22,273 nt of DNA, from IMG/VR virus record IMGVR_UViG_3300035703_000427, positions 1-22,273 of that record; one strand, 5' to 3'. This stretch comes from a virus. The notes under the pieces are model-generated. The model was not told where the DNA came from and did not search any database. It saw only the letters and a program-made list of their open reading frames with translations. The translations under genes were made by a program, and so were the position numbers. Positions 7,036-13,055 of the stretch are shown here, piece after piece (the stretch's first letter is position 1; the number at the start of each line of letters is the position of its first letter).

Positions 7036-7202
7036 CACCCCTTTCGGGGGTGAAACCACTTTCATCGTGAGTGGCATGGTAACCTTGGCGTGGCTTTGTC
7101 ATTTGAGCCATTGAGCAGTTGGCATGGCTGCTCATCTGGGTGTGCGGCCGATCACGCCCATCCACGTATCGCCTTCTAGTTGGCGCTGGAAGGCGATTTT
7201 TA
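7036..7202 (+). ncRNA. candidate structured small RNA, about 167 nt
   Basis: This gene-free segment folds into six consecutive hairpins. H1: CACCCC/GGGGTG (7036-7052). H2: CCACT/AGTGG (7056-7074). H3: TGGCT/AGCCA (7091-7110). H4: TGAGCAG/CTGCTCA (7112-7134). H5: TGGGTGTG/CACGCCCA with one G-U (7137-7160). H6: ATCGCCTTC/GAAGGCGAT (7168-7197), followed by TTTATT, a terminator-like end. A -10 box lies just upstream and a separate terminator before that, so it looks like its own transcription unit. It has no tRNA T-loop or tmRNA features and no convincing ORF. No known family is recognised. Confidence 0.5.
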
Positions 7203-7248
7203 TTGCTTATTTGGATTCCCAGTAAACGGCGTTTATTAAGAATGCAGC

Positions 7249-7270
7249 TAACATAATAAAGATTATGTTA
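7249..7270. repeat. AT-rich 9-bp inverted repeat
   Basis: TAACATAAT and ATTATGTTA flank AAAG, directly followed by the palindrome GGCCGCGGCC (7272-7281). The pair sits 12-44 bp before the 62-aa gene and could be an operator or mRNA leader structure. Confidence 0.45.
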
Positions 7271-7292
7271 TGGCCGCGGCCTAGTAATTGCA

Positions 7293-7481
7293 ATGGCTTT
7301 CGCTCACCATCCTGGCCTCGCGGCCCTGCATCAAGCAATCACTAACGGGCAAACTGAGCCCACTCCCATTGCAGAAACTGTTGCAGCGCAAGTTGAGAAG
7401 AAGGTAGAAATCGAGGAAATCACCAAAGAGCTGCAGGACGATGCCCGCCTGGAGCGCCCGAAATGGAAGGGATTTGGCTGA
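7293..7481 (+). CDS. hypothetical protein, 62 aa
   Basis: Not recognised. It begins MAFAHHPGLAALHQAI and has a charged helical second half (VEKKVEIEEITKELQDDARLE). Codon use resembles neighbouring genes and it fills the space between two regulatory-looking segments. No motif gives a function. Confidence 0.45.
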   Translation: MAFAHHPGLAALHQAITNGQTEPTPIAETVAAQVEKKVEIEEITKELQDDARLERPKWKGFG

Positions 7482-7506
7482 TTTCTAGGTGTTTTGAGGG
7501 TCGTGC

Positions 7507-7512
7507 TACAGT
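7507..7512 (+). promoter_or_regulatory. -10 box and leader of the 125-aa gene
   Basis: TACAGT is followed by about 60 nt of leader containing the inverted repeat CAGTTC-CA-GAACTG (7537-7550). A TACAGT box also precedes the T5orf172-like gene. No clear -35. Confidence 0.35.
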
Positions 7513-7575
7513 GGTCACGGAAAGTCCCGAGCGCAACCAGTTCCAGAACTGACGAGCCCTAGACTCCCTCCAGGC

Positions 7576-7953
7576 ATGGCCTTCCAGCACCAGCGAAGCC
7601 CCCCAAAGGGGCGGAGCGGGAGTCGGCACCCAGGCCAAGATCCCTTGGAAAAACCAAAACGTGTCTTCCAAGGCAAAAAGGAAGATAACATTGCAAGGCA
7701 AAATAATCCTGCAATGCTGAATCCTCCGCAGCCTGTCGAAAGCCTCCCTTCGCTGGAGCACAATGGGGTGGAAATTGTTTGTCGTATTCACCACGGCTTC
7801 TCCACGCCATCGAAAGGGCCAATGCCAGCACCACGCTATTTGTATGGTGCCGTGAGCCCCGAAGGCGAACGGCACTGGCGGCGCAGTCTTAATGACATTC
7901 AAGCCCTCATTGATGCAGGCTTTAAGCTGAATGCTGCAGCAGCAAAAGCGTGA
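7576..7953 (+). CDS. hypothetical protein, 125 aa
   Basis: Not recognised. The first 50 residues are basic, Pro/Gln/Ser-rich and probably disordered. The second half looks folded (VEIVCRIHHGFSTP, PRYLYGAVSPEGERHW and a C-terminal helix DIQALIDAGFKLNAAAAKA). Its stop overlaps the GTG start of the next gene, so the two are probably cotranslated. Confidence 0.55.
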   Translation: MAFQHQRSPPKGRSGSRHPGQDPLEKPKRVFQGKKEDNIARQNNPAMLNPPQPVESLPSLEHNGVEIVCRIHHGFSTPSKGPMPAPRYLYGAVSPEGERHWRRSLNDIQALIDAGFKLNAAAAKA

Positions 7954-8141
7954 CGCACAATAATCGTTTGTCTGATTCCGAATGGAATGAGATGAACTCG
8001 ATACGGAGGGCCATTAAGGATGGCCCTCCTAGTGTCGCCGCACAGAAGATGGAACGGTTCACTGAGCTATTCGTGCGAACGCTTCCATATGAAGGCGATA
8101 CAATTGCGCCAACAGTGGAATTTACAGATGGCTCAGCCTGA
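7950..8141 (+). CDS. hypothetical protein, 63 aa (GTG start)
   Basis: The GTG at 7950 overlaps the previous stop as GTGA. The protein starts MTHNNRLSDSEWNEMNSIRRAI, is short and helical, and its 3' end overlaps the start of the DNA-binding gene by 14 bp. It is a small linker gene in the same transcription unit; function unknown. Confidence 0.5.
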   Translation: MTHNNRLSDSEWNEMNSIRRAIKDGPPSVAAQKMERFTELFVRTLPYEGDTIAPTVEFTDGSA

Positions 8142-8859
8142 AATTGTCTTTAAAGATAAAGAAGAAGGCTTGCGCTATGCATTGAAGATCCTCACGGATG
8201 CTGGTCTCACGCCAGAGGAGATCGAGCGCGTTCGTGCCAAGAATAAGCCTGGCGTGAACATGGCCAAGGATTTGATTGGCCTGCGTCGATACATGGTGCA
8301 GGAGCTATTGGCTGCCAACATGAGCAACCGGCAAATTGCTGATGCATTGCAGCTCAGCAAGGAAACAGTTAATGCTGATCGCCACCACGCTCGCCAGCTT
8401 TATACGGAAAAGCTTCTGCAGAGCGCAGACGTGCATCGAGCACGTCTGCTCAAGGAGCAAATGGACTTGAAAGACAAGGCCATGGAAGCGTTTGAGCACA
8501 GCAAACGCAAGAAAGTCACCACCATCCAGGATGGTGACGATGGTAAGGGCGGCACCATGATCAAAGTGGAAGAGAGCGCTGGTGAACATGGCTTCCTAAA
8601 CGTGGCCAAGAATGCTCTGGTGGAGCAGGCCAAGCTCCTGGGTCTGCATGAACTCAAGCGTGAAGAACAGCAAGACAAGACTTATCAACAATTCCTTAAG
8701 GATTTGACAGTCACCATCGATAAGGAGAAAAAGCTCAGCGAAGATACTGCGATGAAGGAAGGCGCAGTGGAAGTTGAGGCTGTAGACGCAAATGAGAATG
8801 ATGAGGAGCGTGATGTAGCAGAGCGCACGCGATTCCTGCAAAGTTCAGAAAGTCTTTAG
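8128..8859 (+). CDS. HTH DNA-binding protein, terminase-small-subunit-like
   Basis: Start taken at MAQPEIVFK (ATG 8128), inside the end of the preceding ORF. The 243-aa protein has a helix-turn-helix (LLAANMSNRQIADALQLS followed by KETVNADRHHARQLY, about residues 56-90), then a long charged helical region. A later block (GEHGFLNVAKNALVEQAKLL, then GL) resembles phage small terminase subunits, which bind packaging sites and feed the large subunit. The C-terminal 50 residues are Glu/Asp-rich. No large terminase gene follows, which weakens the packaging call; a phage transcription regulator is the alternative. Confidence 0.5.
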   Translation: MAQPEIVFKDKEEGLRYALKILTDAGLTPEEIERVRAKNKPGVNMAKDLIGLRRYMVQELLAANMSNRQIADALQLSKETVNADRHHARQLYTEKLLQSADVHRARLLKEQMDLKDKAMEAFEHSKRKKVTTIQDGDDGKGGTMIKVEESAGEHGFLNVAKNALVEQAKLLGLHELKREEQQDKTYQQFLKDLTVTIDKEKKLSEDTAMKEGAVEVEAVDANENDEERDVAERTRFLQSSESL

Positions 8860-8868
8860 CCCCGGTAG

Positions 8869-8898
8869 TTGACGCGCTTCGTTATCGTCGGCAAGATA
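8869..8898 (+). promoter_or_regulatory. possible promoter before the 145-aa gene
   Basis: TTGACG (8869-8874), an 18-bp gap and AAGATA (8893-8898) give a weak sigma-70-like match, with a short leader to the TTG start at 8918. Confidence 0.35.
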
Positions 8899-8917
8899 CA
8901 AGCGTTGCCATTTCCCA

Positions 8918-9355
8918 TTGTCTTTCTCTTTCAACAGCGTCGACGACTTCCTGCGAAAAGCTAGTGAAGCCAAGAGTGAGCAACGGGCAGAAGCCAATGC
9001 CTGGGCTCAAGATTTCCTTAATGATCCCCATACCATTGGCGTGCCAGTGGAGATGGCCGACACCATCGGCGCCCTCCTAGAGAAGCATGGCGATGAGCCA
9101 CTAAGGCAAATCGCCCTCTTCTGTCTTGGTAAGTGGTATGGCATCCACACTGGCGTCATTCAAGAAATGATCGTCATGGAAGACACCGCTGCCTCCATCG
9201 CTGGGGCGATGGACGCCGCTCGCGTTAGCAGTGCTATTCAGCTCCTGGAAGGTGTGGGCAGTTTTGGTGGTGACGATTCCTGGCGAGAGATGCTTAAAGA
9301 AGGCATCATCTCCGAAGTGGATGAATACAAAGCCAGGGAGCAGGGCGATGGTTGA
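8918..9355 (+). CDS. hypothetical helical protein, 145 aa (TTG start)
   Basis: No ATG is available near the 5' end of the frame; TTG at 8918 gives MSFSFNSVDDFLRKA. The protein is acidic, alpha-helical and Ala-rich (ADTIGALLEKHGDEPLRQIA, ASIAGAMDAARVSSAIQLL). I do not recognise it. Its end overlaps the next gene (ATGGTTGA), suggesting coupling. Confidence 0.5.
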   Translation: MSFSFNSVDDFLRKASEAKSEQRAEANAWAQDFLNDPHTIGVPVEMADTIGALLEKHGDEPLRQIALFCLGKWYGIHTGVIQEMIVMEDTAASIAGAMDAARVSSAIQLLEGVGSFGGDDSWREMLKEGIISEVDEYKAREQGDG

Positions 9356-9536
9356 TATGCCAAATGCCATGAATGCCTATCTCATCACCACAAGTCGTGA
9401 CGAGATGATTTCCCTCATGGCACCAAACGAATGGCTAGCTCGCCAGCTATTCGCAACGCACTTCCCACGTAAACGCATTTCAACAGTGACGGAATGGCCT
9501 TCTGACATTCCCTGCACTGTTCCCACCATCGAATGA
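9348..9536 (+). CDS. hypothetical protein, 62 aa
   Basis: The ATG lies within the end of the preceding gene, and the TGA overlaps the next ATG as ATGA. The sequence MNAYLITTSRDEMISLMAPN, then EWLARQLFATHFPRKRIS and a WPSDIPC end, looks like a compact folded domain. Function unknown. Confidence 0.5.
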   Translation: MVDMPNAMNAYLITTSRDEMISLMAPNEWLARQLFATHFPRKRISTVTEWPSDIPCTVPTIE

Positions 9537-9709
9537 TCTTTCCTACATTCCGACTCACCACCAGCCATGCAGGAGGTATCTTCCAGCTCGGTCCTGTCAC
9601 CATCGAATGGGCCAACACCATCCCAGAAGGCAGTCAGCTCATGGGGCAGCCCTGTTGGGGCTGGACAACAATCTTATTCCCAAATGACGTTTGGTTTTTC
9701 GGAAAATAA
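9533..9709 (+). CDS. hypothetical protein, 58 aa
   Basis: This short gene starts MIFPTFRLTTSHAGGIF with an ATGA overlap on the preceding stop and ends VWFFGK before TAA. The product is rich in Trp, Phe and Gly (GQPCWGWTTILFPNDVWFF). The spacing, coupled start and sensible composition favour it over the alternative frame open across the same DNA. It overlaps the next gene's chosen start by 26 bp. Confidence 0.5.
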   Translation: MIFPTFRLTTSHAGGIFQLGPVTIEWANTIPEGSQLMGQPCWGWTTILFPNDVWFFGK

Positions 9710-10121
9710 GCTTGTTGCCCAGCGCCAAGCATATATATGCATTCCGCCTGCCCTGGCGCAGGAAGTGATGGCCAAGAGCCAAGAAAGCCCACCGCCACAT
9801 CCAGTGTGGGCCAGCGTGCAGCAGCGCAACCGCTACTTCGTGGTGACAGCCACATCTCTCGATGATCTGACCGAGATTGCGGACTTTGCCCGCGTGGAGC
9901 TTGAAGAACCAGAAGAGCCGCTCACTAAGGTGAGGCGCAATGCCTTCCAAACCTTGCTTGGCCGCGCCCATCGCTACGCAGTGCTAGAGCCATTAGGTGA
10001 GTGTCACTGTGTTGCCATCGCCTGGCGTGAGCAGCCTTTACGTAGCAACAAGGCATCATCGAAGATTGTGCGTGAGCTGCGTGAAGCAAAACGCAACAGG
10101 GGCTTGACACTGTATTGCTGA
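9684..10121 (+). CDS. hypothetical protein, 145 aa
   Basis: The frame is open from 9567, but the Ser/Pro-rich stretch before 9684 is out of frame with the 58-aa gene and looks non-native, so the ATG at 9684 (MTFGFSENKLVAQRQ) is chosen. The remainder appears folded: AYICIPPALAQEVMAKS, YFVVTATSLDDLTEIADFAR, FQTLLGRAHRYAVLEP, and a basic C-terminal helix. No family recognised. Confidence 0.55.
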   Translation: MTFGFSENKLVAQRQAYICIPPALAQEVMAKSQESPPPHPVWASVQQRNRYFVVTATSLDDLTEIADFARVELEEPEEPLTKVRRNAFQTLLGRAHRYAVLEPLGECHCVAIAWREQPLRSNKASSKIVRELREAKRNRGLTLYC

Positions 10122-10141
10122 TGCGGCACCATGCCGTGCAT

Positions 10142-10155
10142 GGGACGCGAGTCCC
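10142..10155 (+). other. short hairpin between genes
   Basis: GGGAC-GCGA-GTCCC is a 5-bp stem closed by a GNRA tetraloop, followed by TTCCATT. A CGGCA/TGCCG stem lies just upstream. Possibly an mRNA leader or weak terminator; no -10 box is clear. Confidence 0.3.
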
Positions 10156-10173
10156 TTCCATTGCTTCTTAATC

Positions 10174-10569
10174 ATGCATAGCAAAGTGGTTGCCGTGTCA
10201 GGCCACACCAGTGACCGTGGCATGTCCGTGTTTGCCAGGAATGTTCTTGGTAATACAGTGCCAGTGATGTTTAGTGGTGAGCCTGTCGTTGAAGGCGTGT
10301 TTCGCGTGGATGAACTGCTCCGCGCTTGCCAGTCCCTTGAAACTGCTCTCTGCGCCCTGGAGGGCCAACGCTCAGACGTTGGCCCGTCCGCAATGCTGGA
10401 CAATGCCATCAACGATTTGAACTACCTGCAAATTCGCTTGGATGCATTGGTACGTGATAGTGCCGTGATGCACGGTTCAGTGGTTGAATGCATGGCCGTG
10501 GAAAAGCCTGATCTAATGCAGGCCTATCTCAGTGCCTTTGCAAAAGCAGTTGGCCAAGGAGAAGTGTGA
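10174..10569 (+). CDS. hypothetical protein, 131 aa
   Basis: Not recognised. A beta-prone N-terminal third (KVVAVSGHTSDRGMSVFARN) precedes a helical region (VDELLRACQSLETALCALEG, LDNAINDLNYLQIRLDALV) that could form a coiled coil. It is followed after 2 nt by the 51-aa gene, so the two form one short unit that ends at the 10731 terminator. Confidence 0.5.
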   Translation: MHSKVVAVSGHTSDRGMSVFARNVLGNTVPVMFSGEPVVEGVFRVDELLRACQSLETALCALEGQRSDVGPSAMLDNAINDLNYLQIRLDALVRDSAVMHGSVVECMAVEKPDLMQAYLSAFAKAVGQGEV

Positions 10570-10571
10570 CA

Positions 10572-10727
10572 ATGGATAGAGAACTAATGGAATGGACAAT
10601 GAAGCCTTCTGAATTCTTTGAAGAGATGGCCTACCGCATGCGACGCTTGGAGAAGCGTCTGGCGAAGCTAAAGAAGACTGAAGAAGAGCTTATTTTGGAA
10701 CGCTACCGACAAGCGACTTCTGTCTAA
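10572..10727 (+). CDS. small coiled-coil protein, 51 aa
   Basis: MDRELMEWTMKPSEFFEEMA is followed by a strongly charged helix (RMRRLEKRLAKLKKTEEELI) typical of a short coiled coil. It starts 2 nt after the preceding stop and ends just before an intrinsic terminator. Its stop codon overlaps the end of the opposing HNH gene. Confidence 0.55.
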   Translation: MDRELMEWTMKPSEFFEEMAYRMRRLEKRLAKLKKTEEELILERYRQATSV

Positions 10728-11242
10728 TCCAAGGCCCCATCAGGGGCCTTTTCTTTTGCCTGCGCCCAGGTGGAATCATTTGGTAGCGGCTCGGTGCGAA
10801 GCAATCTCCATACGTGGGTCTGGCTGCATCCCGCGATCTGTGCAATTTCCCTTTGACTCTTTCCATCTTCTCTCAAGGAGCTGATTTTATCGATATCACT
10901 CGACGATAATTTCTGGTGTGGATAGTGGCCATATCGCTCCATAAATGCTTGCATGTTTTCGGAATGCGAACACCATTCAAGATTGGACGCGTGATTATTT
11001 GTTTTGTCATGGTCTATATGATTGACGCAGTTCCCATCGCCCTTCGTTAGCCAAGTTTCCGCAACGGCTCTATGCACGTAGTAACTAGCCCTGCTGCGGC
11101 CAGGCTTGAACATCAAATAACCATTGCCAGGGTTTTTGTACAACTTGAGCAGTCGACGAGGCCCCCTTACTTGCCCGCAAGCCGAAACAAAATACCCAGG
11201 GCAATTATTTATTGCCTGAAATTCAATATCCATTTCAATCAT
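10724..11242 (-). CDS. HNH homing endonuclease (NUMOD4-HNH-HTH)
   Basis: From ATG 11242, preceded by AGGAA, the 172-aa protein shows a NUMOD4-like start (residues 5-30, GYFVSACGQVRG), the HNH_3 core (VHRAVAETW, then CVNHIDHDKTNNHASNLEW at 72-90 with the His-Asp-His and Asn residues) and a C-terminal helix-turn-helix (SQREIAQIAGCSQTHVWRLL) for DNA recognition. This is the usual order of free-standing phage homing endonucleases, which nick a target and spread the gene. Its start overlaps the 51-aa minus gene by 8 bp and its last codons run through the opposing terminator. Confidence 0.85.
   Translation of the reverse strand: MIEMDIEFQAINNCPGYFVSACGQVRGPRRLLKLYKNPGNGYLMFKPGRSRASYYVHRAVAETWLTKGDGNCVNHIDHDKTNNHASNLEWCSHSENMQAFMERYGHYPHQKLSSSDIDKISSLREDGKSQREIAQIAGCSQTHVWRLLRTEPLPNDSTWAQAKEKAPDGALD
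10731..10757 (+). terminator. intrinsic terminator
   Basis: AAGGCCCC (10731-10738) pairs with GGGGCCTT (10743-10750) over a 4-nt loop and runs into TTCTTTT. It ends the 10174-10727 unit and lies inside the 3' end of the opposing HNH ORF. Confidence 0.8.
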
Positions 11243-11390
11243 TTTCCTGCTTCCAAGTAATGTCCCCTGGTATCGGTTCCATGCCAACTTCCCACGTGTC
11301 GTAATCCTCTTCATTGCGCGGGTCGTACACCACGCCGTGGCGCAACCATTGCGCAAGACGTTCCTTTTCCTGCTCTGGTGAAAGCTTCAT
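11235..11390 (-). CDS. hypothetical protein, 51 aa
   Basis: MKLSPEQEKERLAQWLRHGV, then VYDPRNEEDYDTWEVGMEPI and PGDITWKQEND, form a small acidic protein with a helical start. It has a good promoter upstream (TTGATA-17-TATACA) and a short leader. Its TGA overlaps the HNH start, so the endonuclease is probably translated from its mRNA. Function unknown. Confidence 0.6.
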   Translation of the reverse strand: MKLSPEQEKERLAQWLRHGVVYDPRNEEDYDTWEVGMEPIPGDITWKQEND

Positions 11391-11408
11391 GCCGGGTCCG
11401 GCCAATGC

Positions 11409-11437
11409 TGTATAGAGCCTAGCTAGGTATGTATCAA
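11409..11437 (-). promoter_or_regulatory. promoter with palindromic spacer
   Basis: On the minus strand TTGATA (11437-11432), a 17-bp spacer and TATACA (11414-11409) make the best sigma-70 match in the window. The spacer contains the palindrome CCTAGCTAGG (11418-11427), a likely repressor site. The segment 11422-11436, GCTAGG-TAT-GTATCA, resembles the core of the 21-bp repeats at 16743-16828. Confidence 0.65.
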
Positions 11438-11441
11438 TGAA

Positions 11442-11467
11442 AAAGGCGGGCTTTGAGGCCCGCCTTT
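11442..11467 (-). terminator. bidirectional terminator hairpin
   Basis: AAAGGCGGGC (11442-11451) pairs with GCCCGCCTTT (11458-11467) over 6 nt. The minus-strand product ends in five T residues, making it the expected end of the candidate ncRNA from 11664. Towards the plus strand it is followed by CTTAATGG. Confidence 0.8.
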
Positions 11468-11664
11468 CTTAATGGTTGTGGCCTCCGATGAGCAATTTTA
11501 CCTACAGGAGCAAAGCTCAACCATAGGGACAGTGCGCTCCTGAGGCCCATGCGATGCCTCGACTCACTCCGTCACGAAGATCGTCCACACTGTCTCGCCC
11601 GTCCACCCTTACGGCTCGCCAAGCGAATGACGAGGGAAGCGATTAAGCCCCCAGGACCGACCAC
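11442..11664 (-). ncRNA. candidate structured RNA, about 220 nt, minus strand
   Basis: The 11468-11740 stretch has no convincing ORF but holds long-range pairings. GGGACAGTG (11526-11534) pairs with CACTGTCTC (11588-11596, one G-U), enclosing GAGGC/GCCTC (11542-11560) and ACGA/TCGT (11574-11584). ATGGTTG (11472-11478) pairs with CAACCAT (11518-11524). The domain ends in the strong terminator at 11467-11442 in the minus direction, and a TACTAT -10-like box lies at 11676-11671. It resembles neither RNase P, SRP, tmRNA nor 6S RNA by the signatures I can recall. Strand is inferred from the terminator. Confidence 0.4.
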
Positions 11665-11745
11665 TCGGAAATAGTAGCACCAGCAACACCAAGCTGCTCC
11701 CCGCATCAATCCTTAAGAAATTCGCAGGCCAGGCGAAAAATAGGG

Positions 11746-11777
11746 CACAATAGTGGGACTGCAAAGCCGGCGACGGC
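11746..11777 (+). promoter_or_regulatory. -10 box and GNRA leader hairpin of the RlpA-like gene
   Basis: CACAATAGT (11746-11754) supplies a -10 box. Eleven nt later GCCG-GCGA-CGGC (11766-11777) forms a 4-bp stem with a GCGA tetraloop. The hairpin lies 31 nt before the ATG, farther than in its relatives. Confidence 0.55.
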
Positions 11778-11808
11778 CTGCAGCTCCTGGAGCTACTCCC
11801 CCATTCTG

Positions 11809-12165
11809 ATGCTTCGATTTCTGTCTTCTCTCCTGCTGCTGGGCACCATTGCACCATCCGCCCAGGCAGCAGCGTTTCAATGCGGCCAAGCAAGCCACTA
11901 CGGCATTGGCGATGGCTACCACGGGCAGCGGACTGCCTCTGGCCAACGCTTCGATGCCTATGGCATGACCGCCGCCCATCCATCGCTGCCACTGGGCTCT
12001 CGCGTGGTTGTAAAGAACCGTGACAATGGTCGCACCGTGTTGGTGACCATTAATGATCGCGGTCCTTACGCTGGTGGCCGCGTGCTTGATCTGTCCTACG
12101 GCAGCTTCTCTCGCATTGCTTCGCCCGGTCAGGGCGTAGCCAACGTCTGCATCTCCCGAGCCTGA
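11809..12165 (+). CDS. RlpA-like double-psi beta-barrel protein, secreted
   Basis: The 118-aa protein has a signal peptide (MLRFLSSLLLLGTIAPSAQA, cleavage expected after AQA at residue 20) and one RlpA-like barrel: ASHYGIGDGYHGQRTASGQRF, AAHPSLPLGSRVVVKN, NGRTVLVTINDRGPYAGGR and VLDLS. His57 and Asp83 are at the positions of the conserved His and Asp of RlpA. RlpA enzymes cleave denuded peptidoglycan glycan strands. No SPOR domain is present, and Cys25 and Cys114 could form a disulfide. In this context it may remodel the cell wall or be a host-derived cargo gene. It shares an operon with a small membrane protein. Confidence 0.8.
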   Translation: MLRFLSSLLLLGTIAPSAQAAAFQCGQASHYGIGDGYHGQRTASGQRFDAYGMTAAHPSLPLGSRVVVKNRDNGRTVLVTINDRGPYAGGRVLDLSYGSFSRIASPGQGVANVCISRA

Positions 12166-12189
12166 TTAGCTCACCCACCTCCTGGAACC

Positions 12190-12369
12190 ATGCTTGACCG
12201 CCTCGCTTCTCTCAGCTTCCTGCTCACCGTTTGTAGCCTGGGCGTCTTTGTCCTGATTGCTGCTCCACAGGTGCAGCCCAATCACGAAGGCCTGGCCAAA
12301 TGCCAGGAGCTTCATCCCGTTCGCTATTGCCGAATTGCGAATGGCTTCCCCGTGGAGCCCCTGCGCTGA
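12190..12369 (+). CDS. small membrane-anchored two-cysteine protein, 59 aa
   Basis: MLDRLASLSFLLTVCSLGVF plus VLIAA form one N-terminal hydrophobic segment, followed by a short exported tail with KCQELHPVRYC and RIANG. The two cysteines are 8 residues apart. The protein encoded at 17489 has the same plan (hydrophobic start, Cys-x8-Cys, then an xxG end). It is 24 nt downstream of the RlpA-like gene and ends before a strong terminator, so the pair forms an envelope-directed operon. Function unknown. Confidence 0.6.
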   Translation: MLDRLASLSFLLTVCSLGVFVLIAAPQVQPNHEGLAKCQELHPVRYCRIANGFPVEPLR

Positions 12370-12390
12370 TACGCTGCCCCTGGAATGTTC

Positions 12391-12414
12391 GCCCCCGCTT
12401 GACGGGGGCTTTTT
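12391..12414 (+). terminator. intrinsic terminator
   Basis: GCCCCCG (12391-12397) pairs with CGGGGGC (12403-12409) over 5 nt, followed by five T residues. It separates the RlpA-like operon from the SWIM gene promoter. Confidence 0.88.
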
Positions 12415-12421
12415 CATGCTC

Positions 12422-12447
12422 TAATATTCCCGCAAGCCCGAGAGGGT
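12422..12447 (+). promoter_or_regulatory. -10 box and GNRA leader hairpin of the SWIM gene
   Basis: TAATAT (12422-12427) is followed 8 nt later by GCCC-GAGA-GGGT (12436-12447), a 4-bp stem (one G-U) with a GAGA tetraloop. The start codon is 18 nt further on and lacks a Shine-Dalgarno sequence. Confidence 0.6.
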
Positions 12448-12465
12448 GATCCTTCTTCAACCACC

Positions 12466-12861
12466 ATGACCGTCTCTTCTCATTTCCGCGTCAGCAAGAA
12501 AGCCCAAACTGCCCTGGGCATCACCGTGCTGAACGTGCTGCAGCATTGCGTAGTCATCCGCACCGAGCGTGGCCCTCGCTTTATGAGTCGTAAGGTGTTT
12601 GATTCCTGGGAGGCTAAGCAGCGTGCCCATAAGGCACGCGGGTGCCATGCCCGCTACATCGCCAACAATGTGTGGATGGTGCTTGATCCCACCACTCCCA
12701 CTGATGCTCACACTGTCATCCGCACTGGCGCCTATGCCAAAGGCATTGAAGGCAAGTGGAGCTGCACCTGCACTGATGCCCATTTCATGATGGAGCGTGG
12801 CCAGGAGCCCTGCTGCAAGCATATCCTTGCAGCTCACATGCAACTCAACATCGGCTCATGA
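12466..12861 (+). CDS. SWIM zinc-finger protein, 131 aa
   Basis: The C-terminal part contains WSCTCTDAHF...EPCCKHILAAH: Cys100-x-Cys102, about 14 residues, Cys117-x-His119, the SWIM zinc-finger pattern. SWIM domains bind DNA or proteins and occur in recombination factors. The N-terminal 95 residues (LNVLQHCVVIRTERGPRFMS, CHARYIANNVWMVLDP) resemble no named domain that I know. It opens an ATGA-coupled run of five genes (12466-13834) with its own promoter and leader hairpin. Confidence 0.7.
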   Translation: MTVSSHFRVSKKAQTALGITVLNVLQHCVVIRTERGPRFMSRKVFDSWEAKQRAHKARGCHARYIANNVWMVLDPTTPTDAHTVIRTGAYAKGIEGKWSCTCTDAHFMMERGQEPCCKHILAAHMQLNIGS

Positions 12862-13055
12862 ACGATCTTTATTACCCTTCATTGGACTCCCTGGAAGATC
12901 GCCTGGGTGATGCACTTGGCCTTGCCCTGGGCATCATCCGCGATCCTGAGGGCAAGGCTCTCACCAATCAAAACATGGCCATCATTGAAAAGGCATTCAA
13001 GGAATGGTGTGACAAGCAAATTGATGAGCTGGCAAATGAAAAAAACAGCTTCTGA
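12858..13055 (+). CDS. hypothetical helical protein, 65 aa
   Basis: The ATGA start overlaps the SWIM gene stop. The protein begins MNDLYYPSLDSLEDRLG, then a hydrophobic helix (DALGLALGIIRDPEG) and an amphipathic helix (IEKAFKEWCDKQIDELA). No family recognised. It overlaps the next gene's start by 20 bp. Confidence 0.55.
   Translation: MNDLYYPSLDSLEDRLGDALGLALGIIRDPEGKALTNQNMAIIEKAFKEWCDKQIDELANEKNSF

Noticed and set aside
7036-7202. Possible tRNA or tmRNA in the structured segment
   Set aside because: No GTTCRA T-loop, no 7-bp acceptor stem with CCA-like end, and no tag-peptide frame.
11471-11650. Short frames (38 and 30 codons) inside the candidate ncRNA
   Set aside because: No start context, one runs through the terminator, and composition is not gene-like.
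11468-11700. Possible RNase P, SRP, 6S or tmRNA gene
   Set aside because: The conserved core strings I know for these RNAs are not present on either strand.
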